From Lysobacter sp. (GTDB lineage Bacteria > Pseudomonadota > Gammaproteobacteria > Xanthomonadales > Xanthomonadaceae), in NCBI GenBank assembly GCA_019634715.1, contig JAHCAU010000016.1, forward strand, positions 62,001 to 126,000: 64,000 bases of DNA. Reading direction: 5' to 3'. Under the pieces are notes generated by a model. It was not told the origin of the DNA. It did no database searches and was given only the letters and a program-made list of their open reading frames with translations. The translations under genes were made by a program, and so were the position numbers. This document shows positions 1 through 8,447 of this stretch, piece after piece. Position 1 is the stretch's first letter. Each line of letters starts with the position of its first letter.

Positions 1-381
1 GAACAGGCCGTGCGGCGCCAGCGCGCGCTGCAGCTCGCCGTTGAGCACGCCCGGCTGCACGATCGCGCAGCGGTCGCCGGGGCGGATGTCGAGGATCCGG
101 TGCATCCGTTCCAGCGACACCACGATGCCGCCCGCGACCGGCACCGATGCGCCGGTGGTGTTCGTGCCGCGTCCGCGCGCGATCACCGGCACGCGATGCG
201 CGCGGCAGGCGCGCACGATCGCGACGACCTGTTCGACGGTGGTCGGCAGCGCCACCGCATCCGGCATCGCCTGCCGCTTCGAGTTGTCGTAGCCGTAGGT
301 CAGTCGCTCGCCGGGATCGGTGCGCAGGCCGTCGCCGAGCGCATCGGCAAGGGTGCGGAGCAGGTCGGCGGGCAGGGTCAT
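1..381 (-). CDS. FAD-linked oxidase (GlcD / lactate dehydrogenase type), N-terminal part only
   Basis: The first 127 codons of a minus-strand gene run off the left edge of the window. The translation contains the FAD-binding (PCMH-type) signature RGRGTNTTGASVPVAGG at about residues 69-85, followed by a helix reading GIVVSLERMHRIL. This is typical of the GlcD/D-lactate dehydrogenase family, which oxidises 2-hydroxy acids with FAD and passes the electrons on to quinone or other carriers. No signal peptide is visible. The start is the ATG at 381 and gives an N-terminus of normal length for the family. The substrate cannot be decided because the C-terminal substrate domain lies outside the window. 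Confidence 0.85.
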   Translation of the reverse strand, partial: MTLPADLLRTLADALGDGLRTDPGERLTYGYDNSKRQAMPDAVALPTTVEQVVAIVRACRAHRVPVIARGRGTNTTGASVPVAGGIVVSLERMHRILDIRPGDRCAIVQPGVLNGELQRALAPHGLF

Positions 382-402
382 GCGTGTGCTTTCTGGATCG
401 TG

Positions 403-747
403 TCAAGTCAGATGAATCTTTCGGCCATCGAATGGAGAGAGGCAGCTCTTGCTGGCGGATACGAAGTCAATGCCAGGAATGCCTGACTCACCGCTTTGAC
501 AAAATCCCCATGACGCGCCGATTTCACCGTCAGGATATGCGATGACTTCAAGTGTGGGCTGTTCATCGCCATCGTCTCGAATGCTGTATATCCCCAGGAA
601 CATTCGGGCATGCCTGACGAGGGGCTCTCCGCTGTACGGTGTTCTGGATGGAAGTACTTCCGACATGATGTCTACGAGGCACTCATCTGTCAGCGACAGC
701 AACTGGGCGATCAGTTCGGCTTTGTCGAAGTCGGGGTATCTTTTCAT
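403..747 (-). CDS. hypothetical protein, 114 aa
   Basis: This is a small soluble protein that I do not recognise. It starts MKRYPDFDKAELIAQ and has no signal peptide or membrane segment. The N-terminal half looks helical and acidic. The C-terminal half is rich in Gly, Ser and Asp and contains a possible beta-strand pair (TLEVIAYPDGEIGASWGF). A longer frame continues upstream but runs through the neighbouring gene's sequence in a different frame, so the internal ATG at 747 is preferred. No strong ribosome-binding site is seen. Its size and composition would fit an immunity or stress-type protein, but nothing in the sequence proves a function. Confidence 0.55.
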   Translation of the reverse strand: MKRYPDFDKAELIAQLLSLTDECLVDIMSEVLPSRTPYSGEPLVRHARMFLGIYSIRDDGDEQPTLEVIAYPDGEIGASWGFCQSGESGIPGIDFVSASKSCLSPFDGRKIHLT

Positions 748-779
748 GTGCGTGATCGAGATTGTGTGTGCAGTATCTG

Positions 780-1313
780 TCACGAGTTTCGTTTGTTGGG
801 CAAGCACCATGCCCGTATGGGCAGTGCGAGTACAAGTGTCGGCAGCACCACCCACTTCAGTTCCGACCACAGCACGTCGAGCCCGCGCAGGCTGAAGAAG
901 CCGGCGCCGATCGGCGAGACCTCGATGGGTCGCCACGGCGCGAACAGGCGTTCGTGCGACCACGGCCACAGCAGGGCCACGCCGAGGCCGCCGTCGGTGA
1001 AGGCGTCGAGCAGCGGATGCGAGGCGGCGCAGAGGGCGATGAACAGGAATGCCTTCATTCGTGTCGTGCGCAGCCACGGCGCGCACAGCGCCGCGAGCAG
1101 GCCGAGCGCCAGCGCGAAGGCGATGGAATGGCTCGCGCCACGATGTCCGAACGGGTCGGCGTAGGCGATGCCGAGCTTGAACGCGATCGCATCGAAGTCC
1201 GGCGCGATCGCCGCGAGCATGCCGGCGGCGACCAGTCGCGGCGACAGCGCCTTGCGTCCCAGCGCGAGGCCGGCGGCGAGCGGGATCACGGCGTGGGTGA
1301 AGATGGTGGGCAT
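780..1313 (-). CDS. YdjM-type inner-membrane metal-dependent hydrolase (DUF457)
   Basis: The 177-aa protein starts MPTIFTHAVIPLAAGLALG and has about four hydrophobic segments. Conserved polar positions of the YdjM/DUF457 family are present: THAV near the N-terminus, APDFDAI at about 38, HRGASHS at about 57 and SHPLLDAFTDGG at about 98. The spaced His and Asp residues are the presumed metal ligands. Family members sit in the inner membrane and are predicted metal-dependent hydrolases (in E. coli YdjM is LexA-controlled). No LexA box is evident here. The gene is 15 bases from the next minus-strand gene and is probably co-transcribed with it. Confidence 0.8.
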   Translation of the reverse strand: MPTIFTHAVIPLAAGLALGRKALSPRLVAAGMLAAIAPDFDAIAFKLGIAYADPFGHRGASHSIAFALALGLLAALCAPWLRTTRMKAFLFIALCAASHPLLDAFTDGGLGVALLWPWSHERLFAPWRPIEVSPIGAGFFSLRGLDVLWSELKWVVLPTLVLALPIRAWCLPNKRNS

Positions 1314-1328
1314 GCGCGGCGCCAGCGC

Positions 1329-3011
1329 TCAGTCGTGGCCAGCACCGGCAGCCACCACGCGATCGCGGCCCTCGCGCTTGGCGCGATACAGCGCCGCATC
1401 GGCGAGCCGCAGCAGCGCGTCGGGTGCGCTGCCGTCGTCGGGAAACATCGCGACGCCGATCGAGACCGTGACATCGGGCAGGGCCTTGCCTTCATGCGTC
1501 ACGCGCATCGCGCGCACCGCCGCACGGATGGCCTCGGCGCGCGCCAGCACGGCGTCGGGCGGGGTTTCGGGCATGATCAGGGTGAATTCCTCGCCGCCGT
1601 AGCGACAGGCGATGTCCTCCGGTCGCGACGAGTCGCGCAGCAGGCGGCCCATCGCTGCCAGCAGCGCGTCGCCGCCGACATGTCCCTGGGTATCGTTGAA
1701 GCGCTTGAAATGATCGACATCGAACATCATCAGCCCCAGGGGCAGGCGTCGACGCGCGCAGCGCGCGAGCTCGCGAGCCAGCGATTCCTCCAGGTAGCGC
1801 CGGTTGTACAGACCGGTCAGTGCGTCGCGGATCGAATGGAAGTGCAGGCGCTCCTGCAACTCCAGGCTCGACAGCGCCATCGCCAGTTGTTCGGACGCGC
1901 TTTCGGCCAGCGGCAGCACATCCCGCGCGCCGTCGTCCGTCCAGGTGAAATGCAGCAGTCCGAGCTGGGTGCCCTGCGCGATCAGCGGAATGCATACCGT
2001 CGTGTCGCCGGACGCGGGCGCATCGCCGACGTGCGCACACGCCATGTCGCCGATGCGCACCACATGCGGCTGTCCACGCCGCAGTGCCCAGCAGTCCTCC
2101 GGGGGCAGCATCCCCGGCAGGCCGTCCGCCTGCTCGCCCCAGCGGATCGCATCCTCGGCATGGTCCTGCGATGCGCGCATGCGGTACACCACGCCCGACG
2201 AGCCCGGTGCGATCCGGGCCATCACTCTCGCCGCCAGCTGCAGCGCCTCTTCCTGTGCCATGCAGCTTTGCAGCATGCTGCCGAACGTGCCCAGCGCGCG
2301 CAGGTCGCCGCCCTGGCGCTCCAGTTCCGCGACGGTCGCCTGCAGCCGGTCGTTGCTGTGCGCGGTTTCCCGTTCTGCATGGGTCCGCGCCCGGTTCTCG
2401 CGGCGCAGCGATGCGAAAACCAGGCCCACCACCAGCAGTCCGAAGGGGATGCCGGCGATGGCCAGCCCGCGCAGCCACTGGGCGCTTTCCCGCCTGGTCT
2501 CGGCGCGCACGTCGAGCAGGTCGCGCTCGGCGTCGTTCATCGCCGTGGTGAGCGCGCGGATTGCGTTCGATGTCGCATGCACGTTCTGATCGATGGCGGC
2601 GCGGGCGGCGGAGAGACCGTCACGTTCGTTCACGCGCAGGGTGTGCTCCATCTGCACGAGCCGCGCGGCGATCAGGCGTTCGAGTTCGCGGGCGCGCTGG
2701 CGCTGGACAGGATTGTCGGCGGTCATCCGCTTCAGGTCTGCCATCCGCAGGGGCAGGGCATCCCGTCCGCGCTGGTAATCGACCAGCGACTGTACCCGCC
2801 CCGTCAGCAGGTAGCCGCGCTGGCTCGACTCCGCATCGCGCAGCAGCGCTTCGACGCCGTCCACCTGGGCGATCACTGCGTTGGAATGCGCCACCCATTG
2901 CGCATCGCGGATGAAACGGTCGGCACCGACGAAGACCCCGATCGCGATCACGGCGAAGATCAGGGTCGCCAGCAGCGGGCCGACGAAGAGGGCGAAGCGG
3001 CGATGGGCCAT
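1329..3011 (-). CDS. membrane diguanylate cyclase, CHASE3-GAF-GGDEF
   Basis: This enzyme of about 560 aa should make cyclic di-GMP from two GTP. An N-terminal membrane helix (LFVGPLLATLIFAVIAIGVF) is followed by a CHASE3-like extracytoplasmic sensor (DAESSQRGYLLTG), a second membrane helix (LAIAGIPFGLLVVGLVF), a short coiled coil, a GAF-like region and a GGDEF domain. The catalytic motif is GGEEF at about residue 470. An RxxD product-inhibition site (RPED) lies five residues before it, so the cyclase looks active and feedback-regulated. The frame also allows TTG 3047 or ATG 3044, but the ATG at 3011 puts the membrane helix directly at the N-terminus and is preferred. Confidence 0.88.
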   Translation of the reverse strand: MAHRRFALFVGPLLATLIFAVIAIGVFVGADRFIRDAQWVAHSNAVIAQVDGVEALLRDAESSQRGYLLTGRVQSLVDYQRGRDALPLRMADLKRMTADNPVQRQRARELERLIAARLVQMEHTLRVNERDGLSAARAAIDQNVHATSNAIRALTTAMNDAERDLLDVRAETRRESAQWLRGLAIAGIPFGLLVVGLVFASLRRENRARTHAERETAHSNDRLQATVAELERQGGDLRALGTFGSMLQSCMAQEEALQLAARVMARIAPGSSGVVYRMRASQDHAEDAIRWGEQADGLPGMLPPEDCWALRRGQPHVVRIGDMACAHVGDAPASGDTTVCIPLIAQGTQLGLLHFTWTDDGARDVLPLAESASEQLAMALSSLELQERLHFHSIRDALTGLYNRRYLEESLARELARCARRRLPLGLMMFDVDHFKRFNDTQGHVGGDALLAAMGRLLRDSSRPEDIACRYGGEEFTLIMPETPPDAVLARAEAIRAAVRAMRVTHEGKALPDVTVSIGVAMFPDDGSAPDALLRLADAALYRAKREGRDRVVAAGAGHD

Positions 3012-3085
3012 GGCGGCATCATCGGCCCTTCGGGTGGCGCGCATCAACCGGGTCGTGGAGCGGCGGGGCCGGAGGCGGACGGCTG

Positions 3086-3502
3086 TCAGCCGTCGTCCGC
3101 GCGGAACGCATCGCGCAGCCAGTCGAACGTCGGGGCCTGCGCATCGCCGTGCGCGGCGACCACGTCGAAGCGGCAGGGCAGGCGGGCGAGGTCGCGATGC
3201 GCGGCGAGGAACAGTTCGGCGGCGAGCACCAGCTTGCGCCGCTTGCGCGCATCGACCGACGCGGCACCGCCGCCGAACGCGGCGCTCCTGCGGTAGCGCA
3301 CCTCGACGAAGACCAGGCTGTCGCCGTCGCGCATCACCAGGTCGAGTTCGCCGCCGCGGTAGTGCGCGTTCGCGGCGACCGGCACCAGCCCCTGGCGCTG
3401 CAGGAAATCGCGCGCCAGGGCTTCGATGCGCGCGCCGTCGCTGCGCCGCGACGTGCCGCTGCGGGGAGAGGCATGGTGGAGCGTGGTGCGCTCAGCCGCC
3501 AC
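3086..3502 (-). CDS. YraN family protein (UPF0102, restriction-endonuclease fold)
   Basis: The 138-aa protein carries the YraN hallmark HYRGGELDLVMRDGDSLVFV at about residues 47-66, followed by EVRYR. The Glu, Asp and Glu-Val-Arg residues resemble the catalytic core of PD-(D/E)XK nucleases such as Holliday junction resolvases. No ATG is available; the GTG at 3502 overlaps the stop of the upstream lpoA-like gene (GTGGCGGCTGA), which implies translational coupling. The lpoA-yraN pairing is common in proteobacteria. The biological role of the family is not established. Confidence 0.85.
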   Translation of the reverse strand: MAAERTTLHHASPRSGTSRRSDGARIEALARDFLQRQGLVPVAANAHYRGGELDLVMRDGDSLVFVEVRYRRSAAFGGGAASVDARKRRKLVLAAELFLAAHRDLARLPCRFDVVAAHGDAQAPTFDWLRDAFRADDG

Positions 3503-4889
3503 TGCGGCCCAGCGAGACGATCTGGCCGTTGCTGAAGGTCGACCATGCCGGCGTGCGCAGCACGTTGCCGAAGCCGTCCAGACGCAGGTCGCCGGTGGCG
3601 CCGTCGACCTTGCCGTTGGCATCGTTCGCCAGTTTTTCCAGGTAGGCGGTGAGCAGCCAGGCGTCGTAGCCGAAGGCGAACAGCTTGGCCGCCGGGCCAC
3701 GCGCGGTCATCAGGCTGTTGCCGGTGGCTTCCGCCGGGGGCAGGCCCCTGAGTCCCTGCACGGTCCAGGTTTCGGCCGGGAAGGCGATTCCGTCCAGCGC
3801 CTTGTCCTGTTCGGGCTTGCCGGTGCCGGACAGCAGCTGCGAGGTGCCCACGCGCAGCGTGTCGCCCAGGCCCGCCATCAGCAGTTGCGGGGTCAGCGCG
3901 CGTGCCTGCGGTGCCTTCAGCGAGATGAACACGGCATCGACGCCGCCTTCCTTCTGCGTGGCGGCCTGCAGTGCGGCGATGCTGTCGACCGGCTTCTCGG
4001 CGATCGTCAGCGTCTCGACCACGGTGCCGCCTCGACTGGCCAGATGGTCGCGGAAGGCGGTCGTGCTGCGGCGCAGGTTGTCGTCGCCGCCCTGCAGGAC
4101 CAGCACGCGGCGCGCCTTGCGCGAGAGCAGGTACTCGGCGGCGGCGATGCCGTCGTCTTCGGGCGCGAGCGCGAAGCTGGCATTGCCCGACGGGGGCGGC
4201 TGCGGGCCGCGGTTGAGCGCCAGCACCGGCACATCCAGCGCATCCTGCTGGAAGAGGGCGCCGACTTCATCGCGGCCGAGCGGGCCGAGCACGTAGTCCG
4301 CACCGTCGGCAGCCGCCTTGCGATAGGCCTCGACCGCGCCGCTGGGCGTGCCGGCGGTGTCGTAGAAGGCGATCTGCGGGCGCGTGCGGTGCTCGCCGTA
4401 GTAACCGGCCAGCAGGCCGTCGCGCACCGGCGACGCGGCAGTGGCGAGGTTGCCGGTCAGCGGCAGCAGCACGGCCAGCTTGCGCGGCGGCCGGTAGCCG
4501 TCGCGGTCGGCGGCGGGACGGTTGCCGGCGTTGAAGCGCCACTGGCCTTCGCGGTCGAAGGGGCGCGGCAGATCCAGGCCGCGGCGCTGCAGTTCGCGGC
4601 CCATGAAGTTGTAGAGCGGATCGCCTTCGGCCAGTTTCGCCGCTTCGATGCCGAGGGTGGCGTTGTCGAGGCCCGCGACCAGCCGTTCGATGGCGGCCGC
4701 GTTGTCGCGTTGCGCCTGGCCGCCCAGCGTGTCGTGGTTGCGCGCCAGCGCCGAGGCTTCGAACACCACCGGGTGGATCCGGCTCGTCGTCGGCCGGGTG
4801 CCGCCGGGCTTGGCCGGGGTGCAGGCCGTCAGGCCCAGTGCCATGAGGCCGATGCACAGCCAGGCCAGACGCTTCGCATTCGTTCGCAT
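3492..4889 (-). CDS. lpoA: LpoA-type lipoprotein, penicillin-binding protein activator
   Basis: The 465-aa protein starts MRTNAKRLAWLCIGLMALGL followed by the lipobox TAC, so it should be an outer-membrane-anchored lipoprotein. The body resembles a periplasmic-binding-protein fold: KLAVLLPLTGNLATAASPVR at about 138 opens the first lobe, and VLGPLGRDEVGALFQ and VLVLQGGDDNLRR follow. LpoA proteins activate the class A penicillin-binding protein PBP1A across the periplasm. The protein is shorter than E. coli LpoA and seems to lack most of the N-terminal TPR region. It diverges from rsmI, the usual arrangement in gammaproteobacteria, and is coupled to yraN. Confidence 0.85.
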   Translation of the reverse strand: MRTNAKRLAWLCIGLMALGLTACTPAKPGGTRPTTSRIHPVVFEASALARNHDTLGGQAQRDNAAAIERLVAGLDNATLGIEAAKLAEGDPLYNFMGRELQRRGLDLPRPFDREGQWRFNAGNRPAADRDGYRPPRKLAVLLPLTGNLATAASPVRDGLLAGYYGEHRTRPQIAFYDTAGTPSGAVEAYRKAAADGADYVLGPLGRDEVGALFQQDALDVPVLALNRGPQPPPSGNASFALAPEDDGIAAAEYLLSRKARRVLVLQGGDDNLRRSTTAFRDHLASRGGTVVETLTIAEKPVDSIAALQAATQKEGGVDAVFISLKAPQARALTPQLLMAGLGDTLRVGTSQLLSGTGKPEQDKALDGIAFPAETWTVQGLRGLPPAEATGNSLMTARGPAAKLFAFGYDAWLLTAYLEKLANDANGKVDGATGDLRLDGFGNVLRTPAWSTFSNGQIVSLGRSGG

Positions 4890-4914
4890 GCCGCAACACC
4901 TCGTGGGGAACGGC

Positions 4915-4924
4915 TAGGATTCTA
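4915..4924. promoter_or_regulatory. overlapping divergent -10 elements for rsmI and lpoA
   Basis: The 67-bp gap between the two divergent genes holds a plus-strand TAGGAT at 4915-4920 and a minus-strand TAGAAT at 4924-4919. The two would compete or alternate because they share two bases. No clear -35 is seen for either, so this is a tentative call based on position and match to the -10 consensus only. Confidence 0.35.
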
Positions 4925-4956
4925 CCGTCCGTCCCAAGCCCGAGCGACCCGCACCG

Positions 4957-5787
4957 ATGTCCCGCCCCAGCCCTGCAGGCACGCTCCATGTCGTCGCCAC
5001 CCCGATCGGCAACCTGAACGACCTCTCGCCGCGCGCGCTGGAGACCCTGCGCGGCGTCGCCGCGATCTGCGCCGAGGACACCCGGCACACCCGCCAGTTG
5101 CTGTCGCATTTCGGCATCGAGCAGTCCCTGGTCGCGCTGCACGAGCACAACGAGGCCGGCATCGCCGAGCGCATCGTCGCCCGGCTGCAGGCCGGCGAGT
5201 CGCTGGCGCTGGTGTCCGACGCGGGCACGCCGCTGGTCAGCGACCCCGGATTCCGCCTCGTCGCCGCCGCGCGCGCCGCCGGCATCCGGGTCAGCCCGGT
5301 GCCCGGACCCTGCGCCCTGGTCGCCGCGCTCAGTGCCGCAGGCTTGCCGAGCGACCGCTTCGCCTTCGAGGGCTTCCTGCCGGCCAAGGCCGGCGCCCGT
5401 CGCGAGCGCCTGGCGCAACTGGCCGGCGAAACCCGCACGCTGATCTTCTACGAGTCCTCGCACCGCATCGAGGAGACCCTGGCCGATGCCGTCGTCGCCT
5501 TCGGCGCGGACCGCCCCGCGGCGGTTGCCCGCGAGCTGACCAAGCTGTTCGAGACCGTGCTCTCCGGCGGCCTCGGCGAGCTGCACGCCCGTGTCGCCGC
5601 CGATGCCGACCAGCGCAAGGGCGAGTTCGTGCTGCTGGTGCAGGGCGTGGCCGACGACACCGAGGCCAAGATCGCGGAAGGCCGCCGCGTCTGCGCGATG
5701 CTCAACGCCCACCTGCCGCCCTCGACCGCCGCGAAGCTCGCCGCCGAGATCACCGGGGCCCCGAGGAAGGCGCTTTACGGCAGTTGA
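4957..5787 (+). CDS. rsmI: 16S rRNA (cytidine(1402)-2'-O)-methyltransferase RsmI
   Basis: The 276-aa protein is a clear RsmI. It contains VATPIGNLNDLSPRALETL at about 12-30, CAEDTRHTRQLLSHFGI at about 39, VSDAGTPLVSDPGFRLV at about 87, and VPGPCALVAALSAAGLP at about 112. These form the tetrapyrrole-methylase fold and SAM site. RsmI adds the 2'-O-methyl group to C1402 in the 16S decoding centre, beside the N4 methyl added by RsmH, which is also encoded in this window. The gene is convergent with the next diguanylate cyclase gene, with only 20 bases between them. Confidence 0.96.
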   Translation: MSRPSPAGTLHVVATPIGNLNDLSPRALETLRGVAAICAEDTRHTRQLLSHFGIEQSLVALHEHNEAGIAERIVARLQAGESLALVSDAGTPLVSDPGFRLVAAARAAGIRVSPVPGPCALVAALSAAGLPSDRFAFEGFLPAKAGARRERLAQLAGETRTLIFYESSHRIEETLADAVVAFGADRPAAVARELTKLFETVLSGGLGELHARVAADADQRKGEFVLLVQGVADDTEAKIAEGRRVCAMLNAHLPPSTAAKLAAEITGAPRKALYGS

Positions 5788-5807
5788 TGCGCCATTGCCG
5801 GCGGCGC

Positions 5808-7655
5808 TCAGAATTGATCGTGCGACGAGGTCCCGTCGCCGATGTCCCCGGCCATCACCACCCGGTCGCGCCCTTCGGCCTTCGCCCGGTACAGGGCCCG
5901 ATCGGCGCGGATCAGCAGCGTATCGAAGCCCTTGTCGTCGGGCGCGAGACAGGCCACGCCCACCGAGGCGGTCGGCGCGATCGTCTGCTCGCCGACGCGC
6001 AGGCTCACCCCGGCCACGGCGCGTCGCAGGCGCTCGGCAGCGACGAAGGCATGGGCATCGTCGATGCCCTGCAGCAGCACCGCGAATTCCTCGCCGCCGT
6101 AGCGGCCGAGGGTGTCGGTGTCGCGGCAGGCTTCGCGCATCGCCATCGCCACGGCCTTCAGCACTTCGTCGCCGACGGCGTGGCCGAAACGATCGTTGAT
6201 GCGCTTGAAGTGATCGATGTCGACCACCGCGATGGCGAAGTGGTGGCCGTGGGCGAGCGCATGCGCGACCGCAGCGTGCCCGGCCTCGGTGATGTGGCGG
6301 CGGCTATGCACGGCGGTCAGGAAATCGGTGGCGATGGCGATCTCCATCTCGCGCCCGCGTTCGCGCATCACCCCGGCGTAACGGCGCTGCTGCCGGTACA
6401 GCGCGATCACGCCGGCGAGGATGCAGAACACCAGCGCACCGCCGATCAGCGAGTAGCGGAAGCGGTTTTCGCTGACCGTCGCGCGCAGGCGCTCGTTCTC
6501 GACCAGGGTCCTGGCCGCGGCCAGCGCGGCCTCGCTCTGCACGAAACGCAGGCGCTCCTCGAAATCGGCGGCCGCGGATTCGCGTTCGATCCGCGCGACC
6601 TCGTCGGTCAGCATCATCAAGCGCGCGGTGGTGTCCGGCAGCTGGTCGGCGCGCACGCCGGCCAGCTGCAGGTCGACGATCTCGCGCACCGCGCGCAGTT
6701 CGTCGCGATACAGGCGCAGCCCGGCGAACGCATCGCGCGCCTTGGCGTATTCGGCGTAGGCCTGCTCGCGCTGGCCGCGCATGCGGTGCGCATGGCCGAT
6801 GGTCTCGAACCCGAGTCCGCGGATCTGGGTGTTTTCGAGGCCGCCGCCGATCGCGCCGATGCGGCGGCCGCGGGCCTCGACGGTGTCGGCCTCTCCGAGC
6901 ACGCGCGCGGCGTTGGCTTCCTCCAGCAGGATCTCGGCGGTGAGCTTGGGGTCTTCCACCGCCGGCAGCAGGGGTTCGGCCTGCTGCAGCAGCGCCTGCG
7001 CCTCGCGCGCGCGGCCGGTGTCCGAGGCGACCTTCGCCATGTTGCGCAGCAGGCGGATGTGCATTTCCGGCTGCGTCTGCGGCGGCGCGTAGGCCAGGCC
7101 TTCGCGGGCGTAGCGGTAGGATTCGTCCAGCTTGCCCAGGCGCGCGCTGATCGACGAATACGCCAGCAGCACGTCGGCCATCAGCGCGTCGTTCTTCTCC
7201 GTGCCCAGCCGCTGCCGCGCTTCGGTCAACAGGCGCGAGGCATTGCTGAAGTCGCCCAGCCGCGACAGCGCGCGGCCCAGGGCGATCCGCGAGCGCACCT
7301 GCAGGTAGACGCTGTTCGTGCGGTCCGCAGCCTCCATGGCCGCCGAGCCGGCCCGGCGCTGGCAGCTCCAGTCGGCGGTCACGCGGCAGGCGTTGGCTTC
7401 GGCCAGCGCCAGCTTGGCCCGGGTGTCGTGGTCGTCAGCGACCAGGGCCGCGCGCGCCGCCGGCAGCTTGCGCAGCACCTCCTGCGGCGCGGTCAGCGCT
7501 TCGACCTCGAGGGGATGGCGTCGATCCAGCCCCTGCGCGCCGCTGTCCTGCGCGTCGGCGATTGCCGCGACGAGCATGAGCAGGCTGGCGAGCCAGGCGA
7601 ACGGGATGGCCCGGTGCGATCGGAAGGCGCTGGCGCTGTGGTTCCGAGTGGGCAA
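5808..7655 (-). CDS. membrane diguanylate cyclase with TPR-like sensor, TTG start
   Basis: The 615-aa protein has a signal or anchor helix (IPFAWLASLLMLVAAIADAQ), a long helical region with TPR-like repeats (about residues 60-390), a coiled coil, a membrane helix (YSLIGGALVFCILAGVIALY) and a C-terminal GGDEF domain. The active site is GGEEF, preceded by an RxxD inhibition site (RDTD) with the correct five-residue spacing. It should make cyclic di-GMP in response to a periplasmic input. The open frame continues upstream into rnpB on the other strand, so the start had to be chosen. TTG at 7655-7653 sits behind a good ribosome-binding site (GAGGAAA) and gives a proper signal sequence. Confidence 0.82.
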   Translation of the reverse strand: MPTRNHSASAFRSHRAIPFAWLASLLMLVAAIADAQDSGAQGLDRRHPLEVEALTAPQEVLRKLPAARAALVADDHDTRAKLALAEANACRVTADWSCQRRAGSAAMEAADRTNSVYLQVRSRIALGRALSRLGDFSNASRLLTEARQRLGTEKNDALMADVLLAYSSISARLGKLDESYRYAREGLAYAPPQTQPEMHIRLLRNMAKVASDTGRAREAQALLQQAEPLLPAVEDPKLTAEILLEEANAARVLGEADTVEARGRRIGAIGGGLENTQIRGLGFETIGHAHRMRGQREQAYAEYAKARDAFAGLRLYRDELRAVREIVDLQLAGVRADQLPDTTARLMMLTDEVARIERESAAADFEERLRFVQSEAALAAARTLVENERLRATVSENRFRYSLIGGALVFCILAGVIALYRQQRRYAGVMRERGREMEIAIATDFLTAVHSRRHITEAGHAAVAHALAHGHHFAIAVVDIDHFKRINDRFGHAVGDEVLKAVAMAMREACRDTDTLGRYGGEEFAVLLQGIDDAHAFVAAERLRRAVAGVSLRVGEQTIAPTASVGVACLAPDDKGFDTLLIRADRALYRAKAEGRDRVVMAGDIGDGTSSHDQF

Positions 7656-7659
7656 GCGG

Positions 7660-7666
7660 TTTCCTC
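7660..7666 (-). promoter_or_regulatory. ribosome-binding site fixing a TTG start
   Basis: The minus strand reads GAGGAAA at 7666-7660, four bases before the TTG at 7655. No ATG or GTG with a comparable site exists in the frame near the signal sequence, so this site decides the start. Confidence 0.55.
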
Positions 7667-7776
7667 GCGTCGGATCGTGGGGCGGCCCGGTGCCGCTCGC
7701 GCGGCGCCGGCCCTGCGGACGACATCCTGTCGCGTTCGAACGTCGCCAGCGTAGCGCATGGGCACGACCGGCGTGC

Positions 7777-7782
7777 GACAAT
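7777..7782 (+). promoter_or_regulatory. -10 element of rnpB
   Basis: GACAAT ends seven bases before position 7789, where the P1 helix of the RNase P RNA begins. A start of transcription at the 5' end of the mature RNA is expected. No convincing -35 was found. Confidence 0.4.
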
Positions 7783-7786
7783 GCGC

Positions 7787-8158
7787 GCGGCGGAGTCGGC
7801 CGGACGGTCGCGTCGCGCGGGTTCACTTCGGTGGATGCGCGCGCCGAGGAAAGTCCGGGCTCCACAGGGCACGGTGCCAGGTAACGCCTGGGCGGCGCGA
7901 GCCGACGGAAAGTGCAACAGAAAGATACCGCCCAAGACTGTTTCGGCAGGACGGCAAGGGTGAAATGGTGCGGTAAGAGCGCACCGCGAGTCCGGCAACG
8001 GACCGGCACGGCAAACCCCACCGGGAGCAAGACCAAATAGGGAGACGATGCTGCGGCCCGCAGTGTCTCCGGGTAGGTTGCTTGAGCGTATCGGCGACGA
8101 TGCGCCTAGAGGAATGACCGTCCTCGACAGAACCCGGCTTACAGGCCGGCTCCGCCGC
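7787..8158 (+). ncRNA. rnpB: RNase P RNA, bacterial type A
   Basis: The RNA component of ribonuclease P cleaves the 5' leader from tRNA precursors. Conserved blocks are directly visible: GAGGAAAGTCCGGGCTCC at about 7846-7863, GGTGCCAGGTAACGCC at about 7874-7889, and the 3' block ACAGAACCCGGCTTACAGG at about 8126-8144. The ends are set by the P1 helix: the GGCGGAGTCGGCC run starting at 7789 pairs with GGCCGGCTCCGCC ending at 8156, with one G-U pair, and two further pairs reach 7787 and 8158. The length of about 370 bases is normal for type A. Confidence 0.95.
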
Positions 8159-8159
8159 C

Positions 8160-8281
8160 ATTCCTTGAATGCGCAGCATTCAAGGAATCCCACGATTCGC
8201 GAAGCGAATCGCGGGCCCCGGCCTTCGCTGCCGATCCCCCACTCGCGTCTGCGACGCGAGTCGCCCCCTTGCCAAGGGGGC
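8160..8281. repeat. four tandem short hairpins behind rnpB
   Basis: Four inverted repeats follow each other, all with three-base loops: 8160-8188 (13-bp perfect arms, loop gca), 8193-8211 (8-bp arms, loop gaa), 8241-8261 (9-bp arms, loop tgc) and 8263-8281 (8-bp arms, loop gcc). The first could terminate rnpB, but no T-run follows any of them. The rest of the gap to 8447 holds a fifth short inverted repeat around 8386-8406 (ATCCCTCGC and GCTCGGGAT arms) and no gene. The cluster looks like REP-type intergenic repeats. Confidence 0.7.
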
Positions 8282-8447
8282 TTGAGTGGGTTGGTGCTGT
8301 CAGGCCCGTCGTCATCCTCCCGAATACGAGGATCCAGGCATCGGTCACGGGTGACCACGAGGGGCCCGTGGAAAGCAGATCCCTCGCTTTGCTCGGGATG
8401 CCAGGATTCTCAACCGTGCGAGAGCCGGTCCACTGCCGATCTTCCGA

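Noticed and set aside
762..3296. Plus-strand open frame of 844 codons
   Set aside because: It is antisense to the YdjM-type gene, a diguanylate cyclase with clear GGEEF and part of yraN; composition is that of a shadow frame.
3426..7754. Plus-strand open frame of 1442 codons
   Set aside because: It is antisense to yraN, the lpoA-like gene and a diguanylate cyclase and passes through rsmI in another frame; its product is Arg/Gln/His-rich low-complexity sequence, as GC-rich shadow frames give.
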